Made by a program: the position numbers and the translations under genes | Assembly (NCBI GenBank): GCA_977017575.1 | Contig: CDRNVI010000065.1 | Location: 124,001-188,000, forward strand | DNA length: 64,000 bases | DNA from: Paramoeba atlantica | Taxonomy: Eukaryota > Discosea | Direction: 5' to 3' | Shown here: positions 50,201-59,818 of the stretch, in pieces | How positions within the stretch are numbered: the first letter of the stretch is position 1 | Layout: every line of letters begins with the position of its first letter | Notes under the pieces: model-generated | Seen by the model: only the letters and a program-made list of their open reading frames with translations | What the model was told of the DNA's origin: nothing | Database searches by the model: none

Positions 50201-52061
50201 TTTTCAGAGGCAGCACAAACGGCAATACTGCTTGGGTCAATTCGACCTGAAAAACGCCTTTGGTTCTCTTCCACACTCGATCCTCTTCCAAGTATTACAA
50301 TGGGCAAAGGTGTCGCCGATTATCATCGAATATGTTCACTCCCTCTATACCAGTGCTTCTCTCCGAGTCAAGTGTGCTGAGGGGTTGACTAACCACATTC
50401 CCGTTGAACGAGGCGTTCTTCAAGGCGACACCCTATCTCCTGTGCTATTCAACCTTGCGATGGAGGTAGTTTTAAGGTACCTTCGATCCAGCTTTCCAGG
50501 ATATGGCATCACATGGGGCGGGCAAGAATCATTCCTTAAGGCGTTTGCGGACGACCTTGCCGTCATTACCAAATCACCCGAAGAAATGCAGCATGTTACT
50601 AACGCCCTGGTAAAGGTGCTCGCCAGATTAGGCATGCGGCTAAATGTACAGAAATGTCGGCTTCAGTATATGGCTGTAGCGGATGGAGGATACAAAACCC
50701 ACAGACCGCGCATCCGTGCCGGCGGCGAAAGCATACCCCACGTTTGCGACAAAGGCAGCCAGTTTCTGGGCATGACGCTAGCGCCTGGAGCCCAACAAGG
50801 GAAAGTGTTGTTCAAGAGTCTCCGTACACAACTACGCCACTGGCTTACCAACGTATCTGAAAGTGCCATGGATACGCCCGCCCGCCTCTGGGTCTACAAT
50901 AACGTCATTATTTCCCGTCTACGCTACGTTCTGACGGTAAATCCTGGAATCACACTGAATTTCATCCTGCGGCTGCAAAAGCTTGCGACTACACACATTC
51001 GGAAATGGGTGAATATGGCCAAAACTGCAACCAGCGAACTTCTCTATTCTGAGCGGGGGTGGGCCTTAACTAGTTTCTCAAAGCTGTGGATACTCTGCAC
51101 GAGTACACTGGTCGAGCAAATGCAGAAATCTCGTGACCCGGCTGTGCAACAGGCTTTAAGACACCGCATCCGCAGGGAACTGCACAAGCGCTCAACGGGA
51201 CACGTCCAACCAGTAGTTGAACTGTACGACCGACGAGAAGACCGTGTGGCGACACGGCGGTTCATTGAGAGTGAATACGAGCGACACCTTTCCGAATCCG
51301 TGCAACGACGGGCTCCCATAGCGGCACAGTGGTTCCGTATGGCCACTGAGGACGAACTTGCGAAAGACTTTGCTGCTGCGGTATGTAACATCAACAGTGA
51401 GGCACTCTCCCGGTTTACTGCATCTGTGTTGACCCAAACACCACTACCTACTCGTTCAGCACTGCGTCGTTGGGGTCTAAGTACGCACACGGACACAAAG
51501 TGTCCCATTTGCAATGAGGAGGTGCAGACAGTTCGACATGTCCTCACAGGGTGCAAGGTGGCCCTTGAACAGGGCCGCTACACGTTCCGCCATGATCTTA
51601 TACTCCACGCTATCGCAGATGCCGTAAGAGCATCCCCAGAAACAGCGCAGTACCACTTTGATCTTTCTCTTTACCGAAACCCCCGAACATGGCCAAGTCA
51701 ACAGGACACGGCCCTTAGACCTGATGGGTGGATCAAGCTACATAATGGTACTGAGTTCATACTTGAGCTCACTTCTCCGTGGGAGGAAAACTTTTTATCC
51801 TCACATGAGCGGAAAGTGCGGAAGTACGGGAATCTGTTTCTCGAAAGGAAAATGACTAACCCGGCAACCTTTCTTCTTGTCATCGAAGTGGGGGCCAGAG
51901 GGAAGCTCAACTCCTCTACGCGAGCGCTCAACTCACTTTTCGGAGGTAGCAAGGCCACCGCCTCGCAATGTCGACAGAAGCTTGTCAAAAGAGCAATACG
52001 AGGAAGTTTCGCGATTTTTCAAAACCGCGATAACCCGAGCTGGACGGAAGCCAGCATATAG
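47220..52061 (+). CDS. LINE polyprotein: zinc knuckles, reverse transcriptase, restriction-like endonuclease
   Basis: A 1,613-aa uninterrupted ORF of a non-LTR retrotransposon. The order is an unknown N-terminal domain (1-210); five Cys/His motifs of the form C-x-H/Y-x-C-x5-C-x-H-x-CC-K between about 217 and 495; a linker; reverse transcriptase from about 857 to 1170, with APGPD, LIHKGG, NWRPISLTS, GQFDLKNAFGSL, GVLQGDTLSPVLFNLAMEV and the catalytic FADDLAVI (about 1108); a CCHC finger CPICNEEVQTVRHVLTGC (about 1429); and a PD-(D/E)XK restriction-like endonuclease with RPDGWI, EFILELTSPW and KVRKYG (about 1500-1540). This is the plan of the CRE/SLACS, NeSL and R2 groups. No apurinic endonuclease is present. 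It looks full-length and recently active. No poly-A tail was seen. Confidence 0.93.
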   Translation: MALPPSTSAPQAQGDLPRGSAGAKSSRKHSFHFTQQRAIPIKIRHSTSSLWIYFSDIHAAASFLTEKKHFNTEITAELSLARTLDTGAKRTDGILIEKCTLQEVMDEEACEHFVFKETAPPHRIFRHASWTAAHADEVLNLSQQYSCPGTLGRAIKKKLAGHDIPGLASFDITHVSQREQTSDEIPWENPKISYDEPLAIRAPRQPNDSRGTRSLRTQPCAHRCLNKLTCLHPCCKVGIESEPIPDPASDPNARQLGEAGSMVDASPHSTACRRPESTRSQPCAHRCLSKRICLHPCCKVGIEPEPITDPASDLNARQLVEAAPTALVAVQQTASRPGYTLSQPCAYRCLNKLTCLHPCCKIGGECDPASQAGTHRPTGTIQSPHTDSTQLRDEPHQTMYSTTRRPCKHVCRDKQNCKHGCCKVGVLVDSSTPTDPSRPGIPHNETYVASTRNLHAQHIQPTSARKISDTSTVPEGEESSHKPYKHLCHNKEECKHKCCKEGVQSPVKDPRSGSSRWSLRNLLSWGFTTGSTRTNENTAPARTRDGHATGSAAQRYPETHRNMPQDQQQAETTAHHTQARIDVIEETETQVQGTTQQDLPHHDTQPNSIPNVRTILQSQRMRTCNDRSGSPETAEDLLSTLRTIEGGRVMASLSHEQWQRAIKKSFERCEKYLKPAATPTEALRHADLLTACIAVSAYEIAREADPTKGFKLRSTTGHTKRASRPLSYDRSAKELSGHIRQLKRTLSYTHGRSERDRLIRNIKEATKARNLYTEEANLLRREREKRWVTDRFQRNPWTAGGECLDNNEKMRKQPTIFPNCPQAVIETFFKDTLSIGNETHTLPPTDLLGAGNESEMKWEDIDVQTIAAAISSKRPSAAPGPDTISNAFLRRCTELYPFIAQVFNDLLKHSVGPTHWKQAVTRLIHKGGATDKLSNWRPISLTSCLGKLLHSIIGHKLLSHAVSTGIIDTTIQKSFLPNVNGTIEHTQALCELLDFQRQHKRQYCLGQFDLKNAFGSLPHSILFQVLQWAKVSPIIIEYVHSLYTSASLRVKCAEGLTNHIPVERGVLQGDTLSPVLFNLAMEVVLRYLRSSFPGYGITWGGQESFLKAFADDLAVITKSPEEMQHVTNALVKVLARLGMRLNVQKCRLQYMAVADGGYKTHRPRIRAGGESIPHVCDKGSQFLGMTLAPGAQQGKVLFKSLRTQLRHWLTNVSESAMDTPARLWVYNNVIISRLRYVLTVNPGITLNFILRLQKLATTHIRKWVNMAKTATSELLYSERGWALTSFSKLWILCTSTLVEQMQKSRDPAVQQALRHRIRRELHKRSTGHVQPVVELYDRREDRVATRRFIESEYERHLSESVQRRAPIAAQWFRMATEDELAKDFAAAVCNINSEALSRFTASVLTQTPLPTRSALRRWGLSTHTDTKCPICNEEVQTVRHVLTGCKVALEQGRYTFRHDLILHAIADAVRASPETAQYHFDLSLYRNPRTWPSQQDTALRPDGWIKLHNGTEFILELTSPWEENFLSSHERKVRKYGNLFLERKMTNPATFLLVIEVGARGKLNSSTRALNSLFGGSKATASQCRQKLVKRAIRGSFAIFQNRDNPSWTEASI
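47868..48735 (+). repeat. Five tandem zinc-knuckle coding repeats inside the LINE
   Basis: QPCAHRCLNKLTCLHPCCK, QPCAHRCLSKRICLHPCCK, QPCAYRCLNKLTCLHPCCK, RPCKHVCRDKQNCKHGCCK and KPYKHLCHNKEECKHKCCK. The first two units are about 186 bp apart and nearly identical in DNA, which points to recent internal duplication; the last two are more diverged. The pattern resembles the Cys-rich tail I recall from MER3/HFM1-type helicases. Confidence 0.85.
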
Positions 52062-52608
52062 CGATGATGAAAAGCTTAAGGGAAACCCGTTTTGTGCGGG
52101 GTTTATGCATGATCTACGTGTATTTCTCTTAGGTGACAATCTGTGCAGTCATACTGCATGATAAACAAAAAACATTCAGAAGTCTCGGGACTCTCTTGAC
52201 CCACACGGGTCGTAGTTGTAACACTAGACGAAAGGGTGTAAAACATGTTGTTTCCATCAATAGGAATATTCTATAAATTTCGTTTACAATAGCATGCCTT
52301 CTCAACGCCGCTCTTAGCGCTGTATCTCAGCTTGTCACGCTTCTATCGAGGATCTACTTGGAATCCTACCATGCCGCTGTAGTTTGGCGGCAATGGGAAG
52401 ATCAATTTGGTCGCAGACCTTGCGCTTCCGCAGACGATTCAAAGGCGTCCTAAATATCTGTCTCCAGCCCAAACCTCGAGGCTCGATCACACTCACGAAA
52501 ATGCGGTCTATGACTAAATTACTGTAAAGACCAAGGCGAACTCACGTATGGTCAAGGCTTCGCCGTTGCGTATTTCGGACTTCAGCATCACAGCGAACTA
52601 CTACTCCT
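52062..52608. other. LINE 3' flank
   Basis: Probable 3' UTR and flank of the LINE. No poly-A or short tandem tail was recognised, so its 3' boundary is undefined. Confidence 0.4.
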
Positions 52609-52920
52609 CTCATTAATTTCTATAAATATAGCTTATAACAAAAAAGAAAATTTATATTTATTTATAGAAATTACTGGGAATGGCTAGGCAAAAAGTCCTG
52701 ATTAGTGATCCTCCCTGGTGGAAAAACGCTAATTTTCTGCGATAAGCTATCGCAGAACGTGAGATCCAAGGTCCTTGTCGGGGGTGAGGGTCAGATCTTT
52801 CTGCCGTGTTCTCCCCTCTATCGTAGTTTTTCCTGTTTTTTTCTTCAAAAACATAATTTTTCGAAAATCTATATTTTTTTTCTGAAAAGTTCGGGAATGG
52901 CATTTATAGAAATCAATGAG
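52609..52920. mobile_element. About 310-bp MITE with 20-bp ends
   Basis: CTCATTAATTTCTATAAATA at the left and CATTTATAGAAATCAATGAG at the right are inverted repeats (18 of 20). A further internal copy of the right-end motif at 52660-52675 makes the left part a palindrome by itself. A related left end occurs at 60976. Confidence 0.6.
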
Positions 52921-53711
52921 AAGAGGAGCAGTGAATCTCAAGAAGACAGATATTGAAGCGAATTCCTGTGACGCATTGATTGATATTCGAGGAGGAAAAG
53001 GACGTCAGCACTATATAGTCGACACTGTCGAACAATGAATATTAATATACTGTCCCCCCCGTTTAAGCGCTATTTTTCCAAACCAATAAATAGTCAAAAT
53101 TATCGAGCAAACATGTCAAAGGGGGATGGTTCCGGCCGAGGCAACAGCTACAAGCTACACTTCTGTAGATCAGAAGCAATTTAAGTGGCAATAAAATGGG
53201 GAATTTTCAACATTATTATTCAGTGCAGGCAGCGACAGCACGGTAACAGATCGCTCTTTTTGTAAAGGTTTTTCTGAAGTAGAGCCTCTGGATAAAATCG
53301 TCAGAGTGCACAAGGTCTTTCACAGAAGAATTCTCATGTGCGACATTCCGAGTGAGGAAAGTGGGGCGAAATTTCGCGAGGCTTCAAAACCCCTCAAGTG
53401 AACATATTCAGCATGCAAAGCATTACATGCATTAGCTAAATTAAAAGAGTTAAAGAAATTAATTACAAAAAAATTAAACGAAAAAGGATTTAACATGTAA
53501 AAAAATTGCAGATGATACCGCTGGCTTCATGTTCTGTGAATCTTCATGCTTTGTATAAAGTTTCATGATGAAAAATTTGCACGCAAAAGGGACTCTTTTA
53601 CATTCAGAAACCTTTTACCCCGATTGCAAGTGTTATATGGGGTACAAAGACTGAAACGAAAGATTAATTTTATATGAATAAGATCATACTACTCGAAATA
53701 CATATTGTTTT
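52921..53711. other. Intergenic, no gene seen
   Basis: About 790 bp of AT-rich sequence downstream of the exosome gene; nothing recognised. Confidence 0.45.
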
Positions 53712-54554
53712 TTACGAAACAGAAAGCCCCAAAATTCCACTGCTGTAATATTTCGAGAGTTCATGTCTGATCCAGCGCGAGTACTCGGGAACCCTAGGTC
53801 GTATTTCATCTTCTAGGTCCTTGAACAAGGAAGATTCTTCTGCAAAGCCTTTTTCATCGACTTTAGAAGTTTCGCTCTGGCACTCAGAATAAATAAGCGC
53901 ACCGTCGTGCGTGTGCGCTACAATAAAAAAATGTAAAACCGTATTCAAATCATTCAATCCTGAAATATCTTCATTTCCAGACGCCAGGACTTCGAGTTCC
54001 GATTTCGTTGGATTGATAATCACATTTCGAAGAGTACGATTTGCATCTCGTGAGGTCTTGCATGACGACTTGTTTAACGAGCCACTTCGTTGGACCATTA
54101 GCGTGTGAGAGACTAAAGTAGTCGTGCACGCAATTCCTGCCTCCAGGAGACACGCCATACAGCCATTCAGCATTGCGCTCATGAGACAACCCTGATCGTC
54201 AAGAACATGAATGGCAAAGGAGAACACCATTCGTGAGTACACAACGTGGTGCAAGATGCGCCCCAGCGTTTCCTGTATGCGTTCGCATAAAAGGCAGTCT
54301 TCCATTTTGTGTTGTCGTCGTAGAATGTTGGTGGTAATTCTTCCTCCCCCTCCGGCCGCTAAGGCGGTGCTAGACCGAGTAATATGTACCTGGAACACAC
54401 CCTCGTTTGGTTTTGCTTGTACACGATCATAACTAGGGCCTCTGAGGGATACATATAGCTTGGTGTCGCGAAGCGAGTAGTTCACGGAACAGAGCGCTTT
54501 CGTGGGCATACCAAAAGTCACAGAAGCGTCGCACTCGTAGGATTTCTCTGACAT
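53712..54554 (-). CDS. Exosome RNase PH-like subunit
   Basis: A 280-aa protein with one RNase PH fold. Such subunits (RRP41, RRP42, RRP43, RRP45, RRP46, MTR3) form the six-membered ring of the RNA exosome, which guides RNA for 3'-5' decay and processing. Evidence: VTFGMPTKALCSVN matches the GxTKVLAxV strand; KPNEGVFQVHI matches the Pxxxxxxxxxxx(V)xxV strand; RIQETLGRILHHVV matches the R-x(6)-L helix; FAIHVLDDQGCLMSAMLNGC matches the conserved VLxDDGSLLxAAINA segment. It is closest in layout to RRP41/RRP46 types. The C-terminal 60 residues are acidic and less conserved. ATG 54554 fits. Confidence 0.82.
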   Translation of the reverse strand: MSEKSYECDASVTFGMPTKALCSVNYSLRDTKLYVSLRGPSYDRVQAKPNEGVFQVHITRSSTALAAGGGGRITTNILRRQHKMEDCLLCERIQETLGRILHHVVYSRMVFSFAIHVLDDQGCLMSAMLNGCMACLLEAGIACTTTLVSHTLMVQRSGSLNKSSCKTSRDANRTLRNVIINPTKSELEVLASGNEDISGLNDLNTVLHFFIVAHTHDGALIYSECQSETSKVDEKGFAEESSLFKDLEDEIRPRVPEYSRWIRHELSKYYSSGILGLSVS

Positions 54555-54713
54555 GTACAGTTACCTGTGTGTTGTAAGTTACACGTAAAATACAAATTAA
54601 ACGCTAACACAATGAGAGCTACTATGTATGAAGTCAAAGTGATAGCAAGAATAAGGGATAAGAATTTGAATATTAATTGAAATACAGCGAATACTAAAAC
54701 GAGAAAATGATAA

Positions 54714-57700
54714 TTAGCCCCTGACGTCTAGGCGAAATATAGGCTCTTTAGTCGACCAATAGAAGGGCTTACAGGTACGTTTCAGCGTCCGAATACAAAT
54801 TGTCCAAGTTTTTTCGAAGAATTTCCCGATGCCTAGGCCGACAGTAGAAGCAAATGAACGAGATCGACACTTCCACAAAATGTCTCGCATAGGCACCACC
54901 GTGACTATGAGTAAAGTAAGTAGCCAAGGCAAGGGAAATGAGAGAGTATTGTGCGGAATGTAGTAAGCATCAAAACCCACCGCTTGAACTCGTGGGCTCG
55001 AAAATGCACCCAAGGCGCTGCCGTAGAGAAACCAAAAAATATACCATGCAGCAAGACTGCCAAAAACAGCAAAAAGGCTCGGTAACCCAAAATTTCGTGT
55101 CTCTAACGCCACTTTTGCAGTAATAAGAAAAACAGAACACGAGTACGCAATGAAACCACACGCATGTAAAGATAGGATTCTTCCGTCGGGGGCGGAAATA
55201 GTGCCAAACGCCGAGTAATGAACAAGAAAGTGCAAAAACAAGCAGTGGTAAATCCCATTTAGCGTGTATGACCAAAATATCCTTGGGTTGAAATATTTAT
55301 TTTGAGGTCCACGTGGGTAGTACCTCTCCACCTCTTGCAAAAGCACACGATCGGTGCAGTTCTCATCAAATATACCCAAAACCATAATCGGAAAAGCAGC
55401 GAACGCAACGTTGTAAAGTGCAAGAGCCCATGGCTCATACAAACTTTGACCCGTAAAAGCATTACTGAAGCAATACAAAAATTGGGCAAATTGGAGCACA
55501 ATGTTTTTATAGAAGCTGTATAGCACCAATTTGCTAATGCGGCGATAGTTCCAATGTCCGTGAACCAGTAGTAGCCTTGAAAGAAATCGAAATTGGGCCA
55601 CACTGTAGTCCGCTGACCGAGCGGCTTGTAGTCCCTCATGACCGCATATGCCCACTCCCACATGCGCCGTTCGAATCATACTGACATCGTTTCCTCCGTC
55701 ACCTATGGATAACGTAATATTGTTGCTGTAGGACTTAGCAAGATCCACAACTTGTGCTTTTTGAAGCGGTGAGATGCGATAGCACACAATTGACCTGCAG
55801 AGAGTGCATAACTCGTATAGTAGGGAGGCTCGATAATGATATTTGATATCCTTTTTTAAAAGACATTCCAATGCAGAGCCTTCCAGCAATAACCCACAAG
55901 CATTATTTTCCTTCATAATATGCGCAATATGTGAATTTATGGTGCTTTCTATGACACATCGAGGTCGCACGCTCTTTATTTCAAGAAGCTGCATATTCGA
56001 ATTGAGAAGGCCGCATGAGTGCGCAATACTCACCGCGGTCTCTCGTTTATCTCCCGTGAGCATCCAAAATTCGATTCCCGCTCGTTTCAAGAGTTGGATT
56101 GTTTCAGGAACAGATTGTTGTAATTCGTCTTCTAGTGCACTAGCCCCTAGGAGAGACATAGAACATTCCATCTCATCGGTTAGCTTTTCTACCATTTTCT
56201 TCCGATTTTGCAGAGACGCACAAGCAGAATGGTAGCGCAAACTCCAATTTTGGTACTGTTTATGGTCTAGTACCCGAAAAGCGAAAACCAGCGTTCGCAA
56301 TCCCTCTTCCGAAAAGTGACAAATTGTTTTTTGTAGTTTTTCAATTACCGAAGGCGGAGATGTAACTCTAGACAATATCACATCATCTGCCCCCTTACAA
56401 AAAAGAAAGATCCTTTGGTCCTTGCCTCGAAGTATAATACTCATACGTTTCCGTTCCGAGGTAAATTCTAAAACGTGAAGTATTTCCCACTGTTGTTCTT
56501 GTTTGCCAGAAAAAATCACCATTCTATTTTCTGTTCTCCACAGAAGCTTTATTCCACATGCAGTGAGACCATGAACAAGACATTCTTCATCAGGTGAAGA
56601 TGCACTGTACACAGAACTTCCTGATTTAGGATCAACTTCGGCGAGAACTGTGTGGCACAATGACGCACAGATAAGAAACGGAGTACAATTTCTTATGGAA
56701 CCCACCCACAAGTCAGGTTGCAGAGTGGGTAGTTGCGGATGATCAACGTTAGAACAAGATTCCGCAGGACCATCTTTCGTGGACACCAAAGATTGCCCAT
56801 CTTTAGGAAGAGGCCTGATAATAACTTCCGTTTCTCCACCAACGCTGGCCAGGTAGGCGAATTTAATGAACTCCATCCGATTTCGCGTCAGAGTGCCAGT
56901 TTTGTCGGTGAAAATCTGCGATACTTGGCCCAATTCTTCATTCAGCGAACATGTTTGCACAACGGTGGGTATATTTTGATCGGCGTCATAAAGCTCGGGG
57001 TCATTTTGTATGCGTTTGGCCTGTAGAATCTTCACCACTTCCAACGATACGTAAAGGGAAATTGGGATCAGAGTGTTAAAAAGAATGATAAAACTAAAGA
57101 ACGACGCGAATGCGTGCCCCAATAAGCTACTATTTGTTACCTCTTCCAAGTACCAGGGTGTAGTACCGCTTGCTTCCGCAATAAACGAGCACACAGTACA
57201 CACAACACTCAGAAGGCACACCAGGAGGAGCATAAATCGAACTTGGTAATTGGCCTTTTTCTCCAAAGTAGATACTTTATGCCTCTTCTTTTTGGTATTG
57301 CGCATCAGCTTTGTATCGGAACCCGTATACACAGCCACCCCATAAGCTTCACGCGTATTTCGCAGGGCAGCTCCTCTGGGAACAAAATTTTCATCCCCAA
57401 GAGGAGTCTCCAGCACCTCACTGTTCGCGCTGCTATGGAAAAGCGTTCCCTCGAAATGAAAAATTCTCTCATTCGGGGGCTCACACACCAGTGTACCTTG
57501 AAACGTATGAACACCTAGAGGATCAAAAACCTCACGAACCCCCGATGGCGCGCTACGTACCTTTAACGAACTCTCCCCATCCAGGCTCGCGGTCTCCATG
57601 TAACACACCCCATGGGGGTTACTGCTCCACAGCACCACCATATCCACCGGGAAGGCCCTCCCCGGGACGCATTTGACCACATCCCCGACCTGCACATCCT

Positions 57701-58253
57701 GCCACCGCACATGGCGCCACTGGGCGTCGCGAAATACCGTGGCCGGGCGGTGGTTCAACTCCCGGTCCCGTACCCGCCGTTGCCAGTCCTCGTAACTGTC
57801 CTTGGCCAGCGTCAACGCAAGCACACAGGTTAGAGGGACCAGCGTCGTGAACCGCCCCGTTGGGCTGAGATGCGGAATCAGCTGCAGCACCGCAATGAAC
57901 AGAAAGTACACGTTGGTGAGCCGGTGGAACTGCTCGTAGAGGTTCTTCCACAGGAGGAAGTCGAGACGGAGTGGGTTCAGTCCGTACCGCGCGGTGTGGA
58001 TCAGGTTGGAACAGAAACCACAGGCTTGGTTCGCGGTGGTGGTGAAGGAGAGGATGCGTAGCTCCTTTTGGACGGTTTTGGCGTAGGAGACGCGTAGGGT
58101 GCTGGAGAGGGAGATGGCGTAGGGTTCCCCGGAGAGGGGACCCCCTGGGGTGGGGTCAAAACTTCGCGCGGAGAGGATGGAGGAGGAAGTGGAGGTACTC
58201 TCTATGCGCTCATTGTGATCGTGGGACGCGAGCTGCGGATTTCGATTTTCCAT
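54714..58253 (-). CDS. P4-type ATPase (phospholipid flippase), complete
   Basis: 1,179 aa with the full P4 plan. The N-terminus is cytosolic, followed by LRLDFLLWKNLYEQFHRLTN then VYFL (conserved entry to TM1-2), actuator motif LDGESSLKVR, phosphorylation motif IFTDKTGTLTRNRMEF with Asp450, nucleotide-domain motifs YSASSPDEECLV and FCKGADDVI, the hinge GDKRETAVSIA and GDGGNDVSMI, then about six further membrane segments. Compared with the usual DGET in the actuator domain it has DGES. It is a paralogue of, not identical to, the gene at 1-1993. It probably needs a CDC50 partner, as other P4 pumps do (inference). The 5' 700 bp are markedly GC-rich. Confidence 0.96.
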   Translation of the reverse strand: MENRNPQLASHDHNERIESTSTSSSILSARSFDPTPGGPLSGEPYAISLSSTLRVSYAKTVQKELRILSFTTTANQACGFCSNLIHTARYGLNPLRLDFLLWKNLYEQFHRLTNVYFLFIAVLQLIPHLSPTGRFTTLVPLTCVLALTLAKDSYEDWQRRVRDRELNHRPATVFRDAQWRHVRWQDVQVGDVVKCVPGRAFPVDMVVLWSSNPHGVCYMETASLDGESSLKVRSAPSGVREVFDPLGVHTFQGTLVCEPPNERIFHFEGTLFHSSANSEVLETPLGDENFVPRGAALRNTREAYGVAVYTGSDTKLMRNTKKKRHKVSTLEKKANYQVRFMLLLVCLLSVVCTVCSFIAEASGTTPWYLEEVTNSSLLGHAFASFFSFIILFNTLIPISLYVSLEVVKILQAKRIQNDPELYDADQNIPTVVQTCSLNEELGQVSQIFTDKTGTLTRNRMEFIKFAYLASVGGETEVIIRPLPKDGQSLVSTKDGPAESCSNVDHPQLPTLQPDLWVGSIRNCTPFLICASLCHTVLAEVDPKSGSSVYSASSPDEECLVHGLTACGIKLLWRTENRMVIFSGKQEQQWEILHVLEFTSERKRMSIILRGKDQRIFLFCKGADDVILSRVTSPPSVIEKLQKTICHFSEEGLRTLVFAFRVLDHKQYQNWSLRYHSACASLQNRKKMVEKLTDEMECSMSLLGASALEDELQQSVPETIQLLKRAGIEFWMLTGDKRETAVSIAHSCGLLNSNMQLLEIKSVRPRCVIESTINSHIAHIMKENNACGLLLEGSALECLLKKDIKYHYRASLLYELCTLCRSIVCYRISPLQKAQVVDLAKSYSNNITLSIGDGGNDVSMIRTAHVGVGICGHEGLQAARSADYSVAQFRFLSRLLLVHGHWNYRRISKLVLYSFYKNIVLQFAQFLYCFSNAFTGQSLYEPWALALYNVAFAAFPIMVLGIFDENCTDRVLLQEVERYYPRGPQNKYFNPRIFWSYTLNGIYHCLFLHFLVHYSAFGTISAPDGRILSLHACGFIAYSCSVFLITAKVALETRNFGLPSLFAVFGSLAAWYIFWFLYGSALGAFSSPRVQAVGFDAYYIPHNTLSFPLPWLLTLLIVTVVPMRDILWKCRSRSFASTVGLGIGKFFEKTWTICIRTLKRTCKPFYWSTKEPIFRLDVRG

Positions 58254-58331
58254 GCGGTCGGTTACGGACCCGCTTCTAGAGGGTATTTCTCCGGAATGTC
58301 CATCTTATCCCTTGATGGGATTTGACGATGA

Positions 58332-58450
58332 AAGATTGTTTCATGGCTCGTAAAACCTCAATTGTACCAAAAATGATGTGTAGACACAATTCGTATTTTC
58401 TTCAAACATTTTTTTGAAAACAAACGAACAAGCTTTTCTAAAACTAGGCT
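58332..58450. repeat. Paralogous empty-site copy of the repeat interrupted at 59010-59826
   Basis: ATGTGTAGACACAATTCGTA and the following T/A-rich stretch (about 58372-58446) run straight through the point where the element at 59018 is inserted in the sister copy (58971-59017 joined to 59819-59905). The copies are diverged but collinear. Confidence 0.75.
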
Positions 58451-58970
58451 CTATTTAAAAAAGAAATTTTCAGCAGAAGATTTTTTATAGCATAAAAATC
58501 AGGTATTTCTCTTGGGCTTTCTTTGTAAATATGTATACATTTGAGAGATTACGTTTCCTGGAAACTAACAACAAAAATCGTACATCGAATGTCCGACGGT
58601 CAGGCCCCTCTTGTCGCCTTCGCCCTGCAACTCGTGGAAAACAATAGAGTCATGCGAAAGATGGAAGAGCACCTGGAACGAGTGAGGCAAGATTAACCTC
58701 CCTAGAGAGTTTCATCGAACGAATCGCGACTCAAACTACAGAAGCCATGAAACTGGAAATGCGTACCGCGGCGCCGGAGGCTACGATCCGAGTGCCCATG
58801 ATTTGCCACAAGAACATTTGCTTAAGCCTCGCGAATGGGAGCACCGCCACGTTTGCAGCGATTTGTATCGGGAGAACTTGGTGGGTCGGTTGGAGCACGA
58901 GGTTCGCAAACATTTTGGGAGTTCTTCGGATCCGAGTGGAGTTCTTGGGAGTGCTGAGTTCTTCGGATCC
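58451..58970. other. Intergenic
   Basis: It contains a 35-codon plus-strand frame at 58589-58696 (MSDGQAPLVAFALQ...) of doubtful value and a short direct repeat of TTCTTCGGATCCGAG near 58922-58976. No gene is supported. Confidence 0.4.
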
Positions 58971-59017
58971 GAGATTGTTTCATGTCTCGTACCAAAAATG
59001 ATGTGTAGACACAATTC

Positions 59018-59818
59018 GGTGAAACTGAACCAATATTCGCACTTTTCTCATTTCTGGTAGAAAAAAGTTTACTTGAACATTTTTCTGCCCCCTTTTTATG
59101 ATGAATTTTGTTTTTGTACATTAATTTTATATAAACGGTGTGTTTTTTGAATTCGTTTATACTTCTTTATCAACCTTCTCACCTTTTAATGACGCGCACT
59201 GGATGCGTTAAGATTCTCGTGTCGTTCAAGAAGTATCATTAGAAAAACGTTCTCCAGGAGTGAGAATCAATGTCTTAAATGGATGCGAAAGCACTCTCCA
59301 GTGGCGCAGAAAGTGATTTGTAACAAGAACCATCGAGAGAATAGAAGAACCGCAAATTATCTATATGGACTCTGTTCCGAATAGAACGTTCCAGAATCCT
59401 CTTCTCCAAACATCGAGAATCTTGCTTCAGGAAGTCGCATAAAAATTCTGACACCCGTCACGATTTATCTCTACGCGAAAGTGTTCGCCACGAAAGATAG
59501 TGGATTACAACTGAAGGTGTGTACACGAGCACTATGGAGTGCGCTAACTCTATGGCCAAAAAGCGTCTGAAGCGGGACAGGTAGGAAGCTGGAAAAGAAG
59601 GGTACCGAATACAAGCATAAGCAGAGGTATGCACCGGAAGTTTAAAGTGTAACGGGGGTGATGCATTGTTTCAAGTTTTAGTAAATTTGAAGCAATACCG
59701 TGCATGCGTTCATTTGTAAGAAGTAAGCATGTACAAGTTGAGAAAAGTTTAAAATACGAGAAAAAAAGGATTTTTTTTTGAAAATTTGCAAAATTGCGAA
59801 TATTGGTTCAGTTTAACC
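59018..59818. mobile_element. Non-autonomous Merlin-like element with 8-bp target duplication
   Basis: 801 bp. The 24-bp terminal inverted repeats (59018-59041 and 59795-59818, beginning GGTGAAACTGAACCAAT) match at 23 of 24 positions. A perfect 8-bp direct repeat CACAATTC flanks it at 59010-59017 and 59819-59826. Ends beginning GGT and an 8-bp duplication agree with the Merlin element at 30364. No intact transposase lies inside. Confidence 0.8.
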
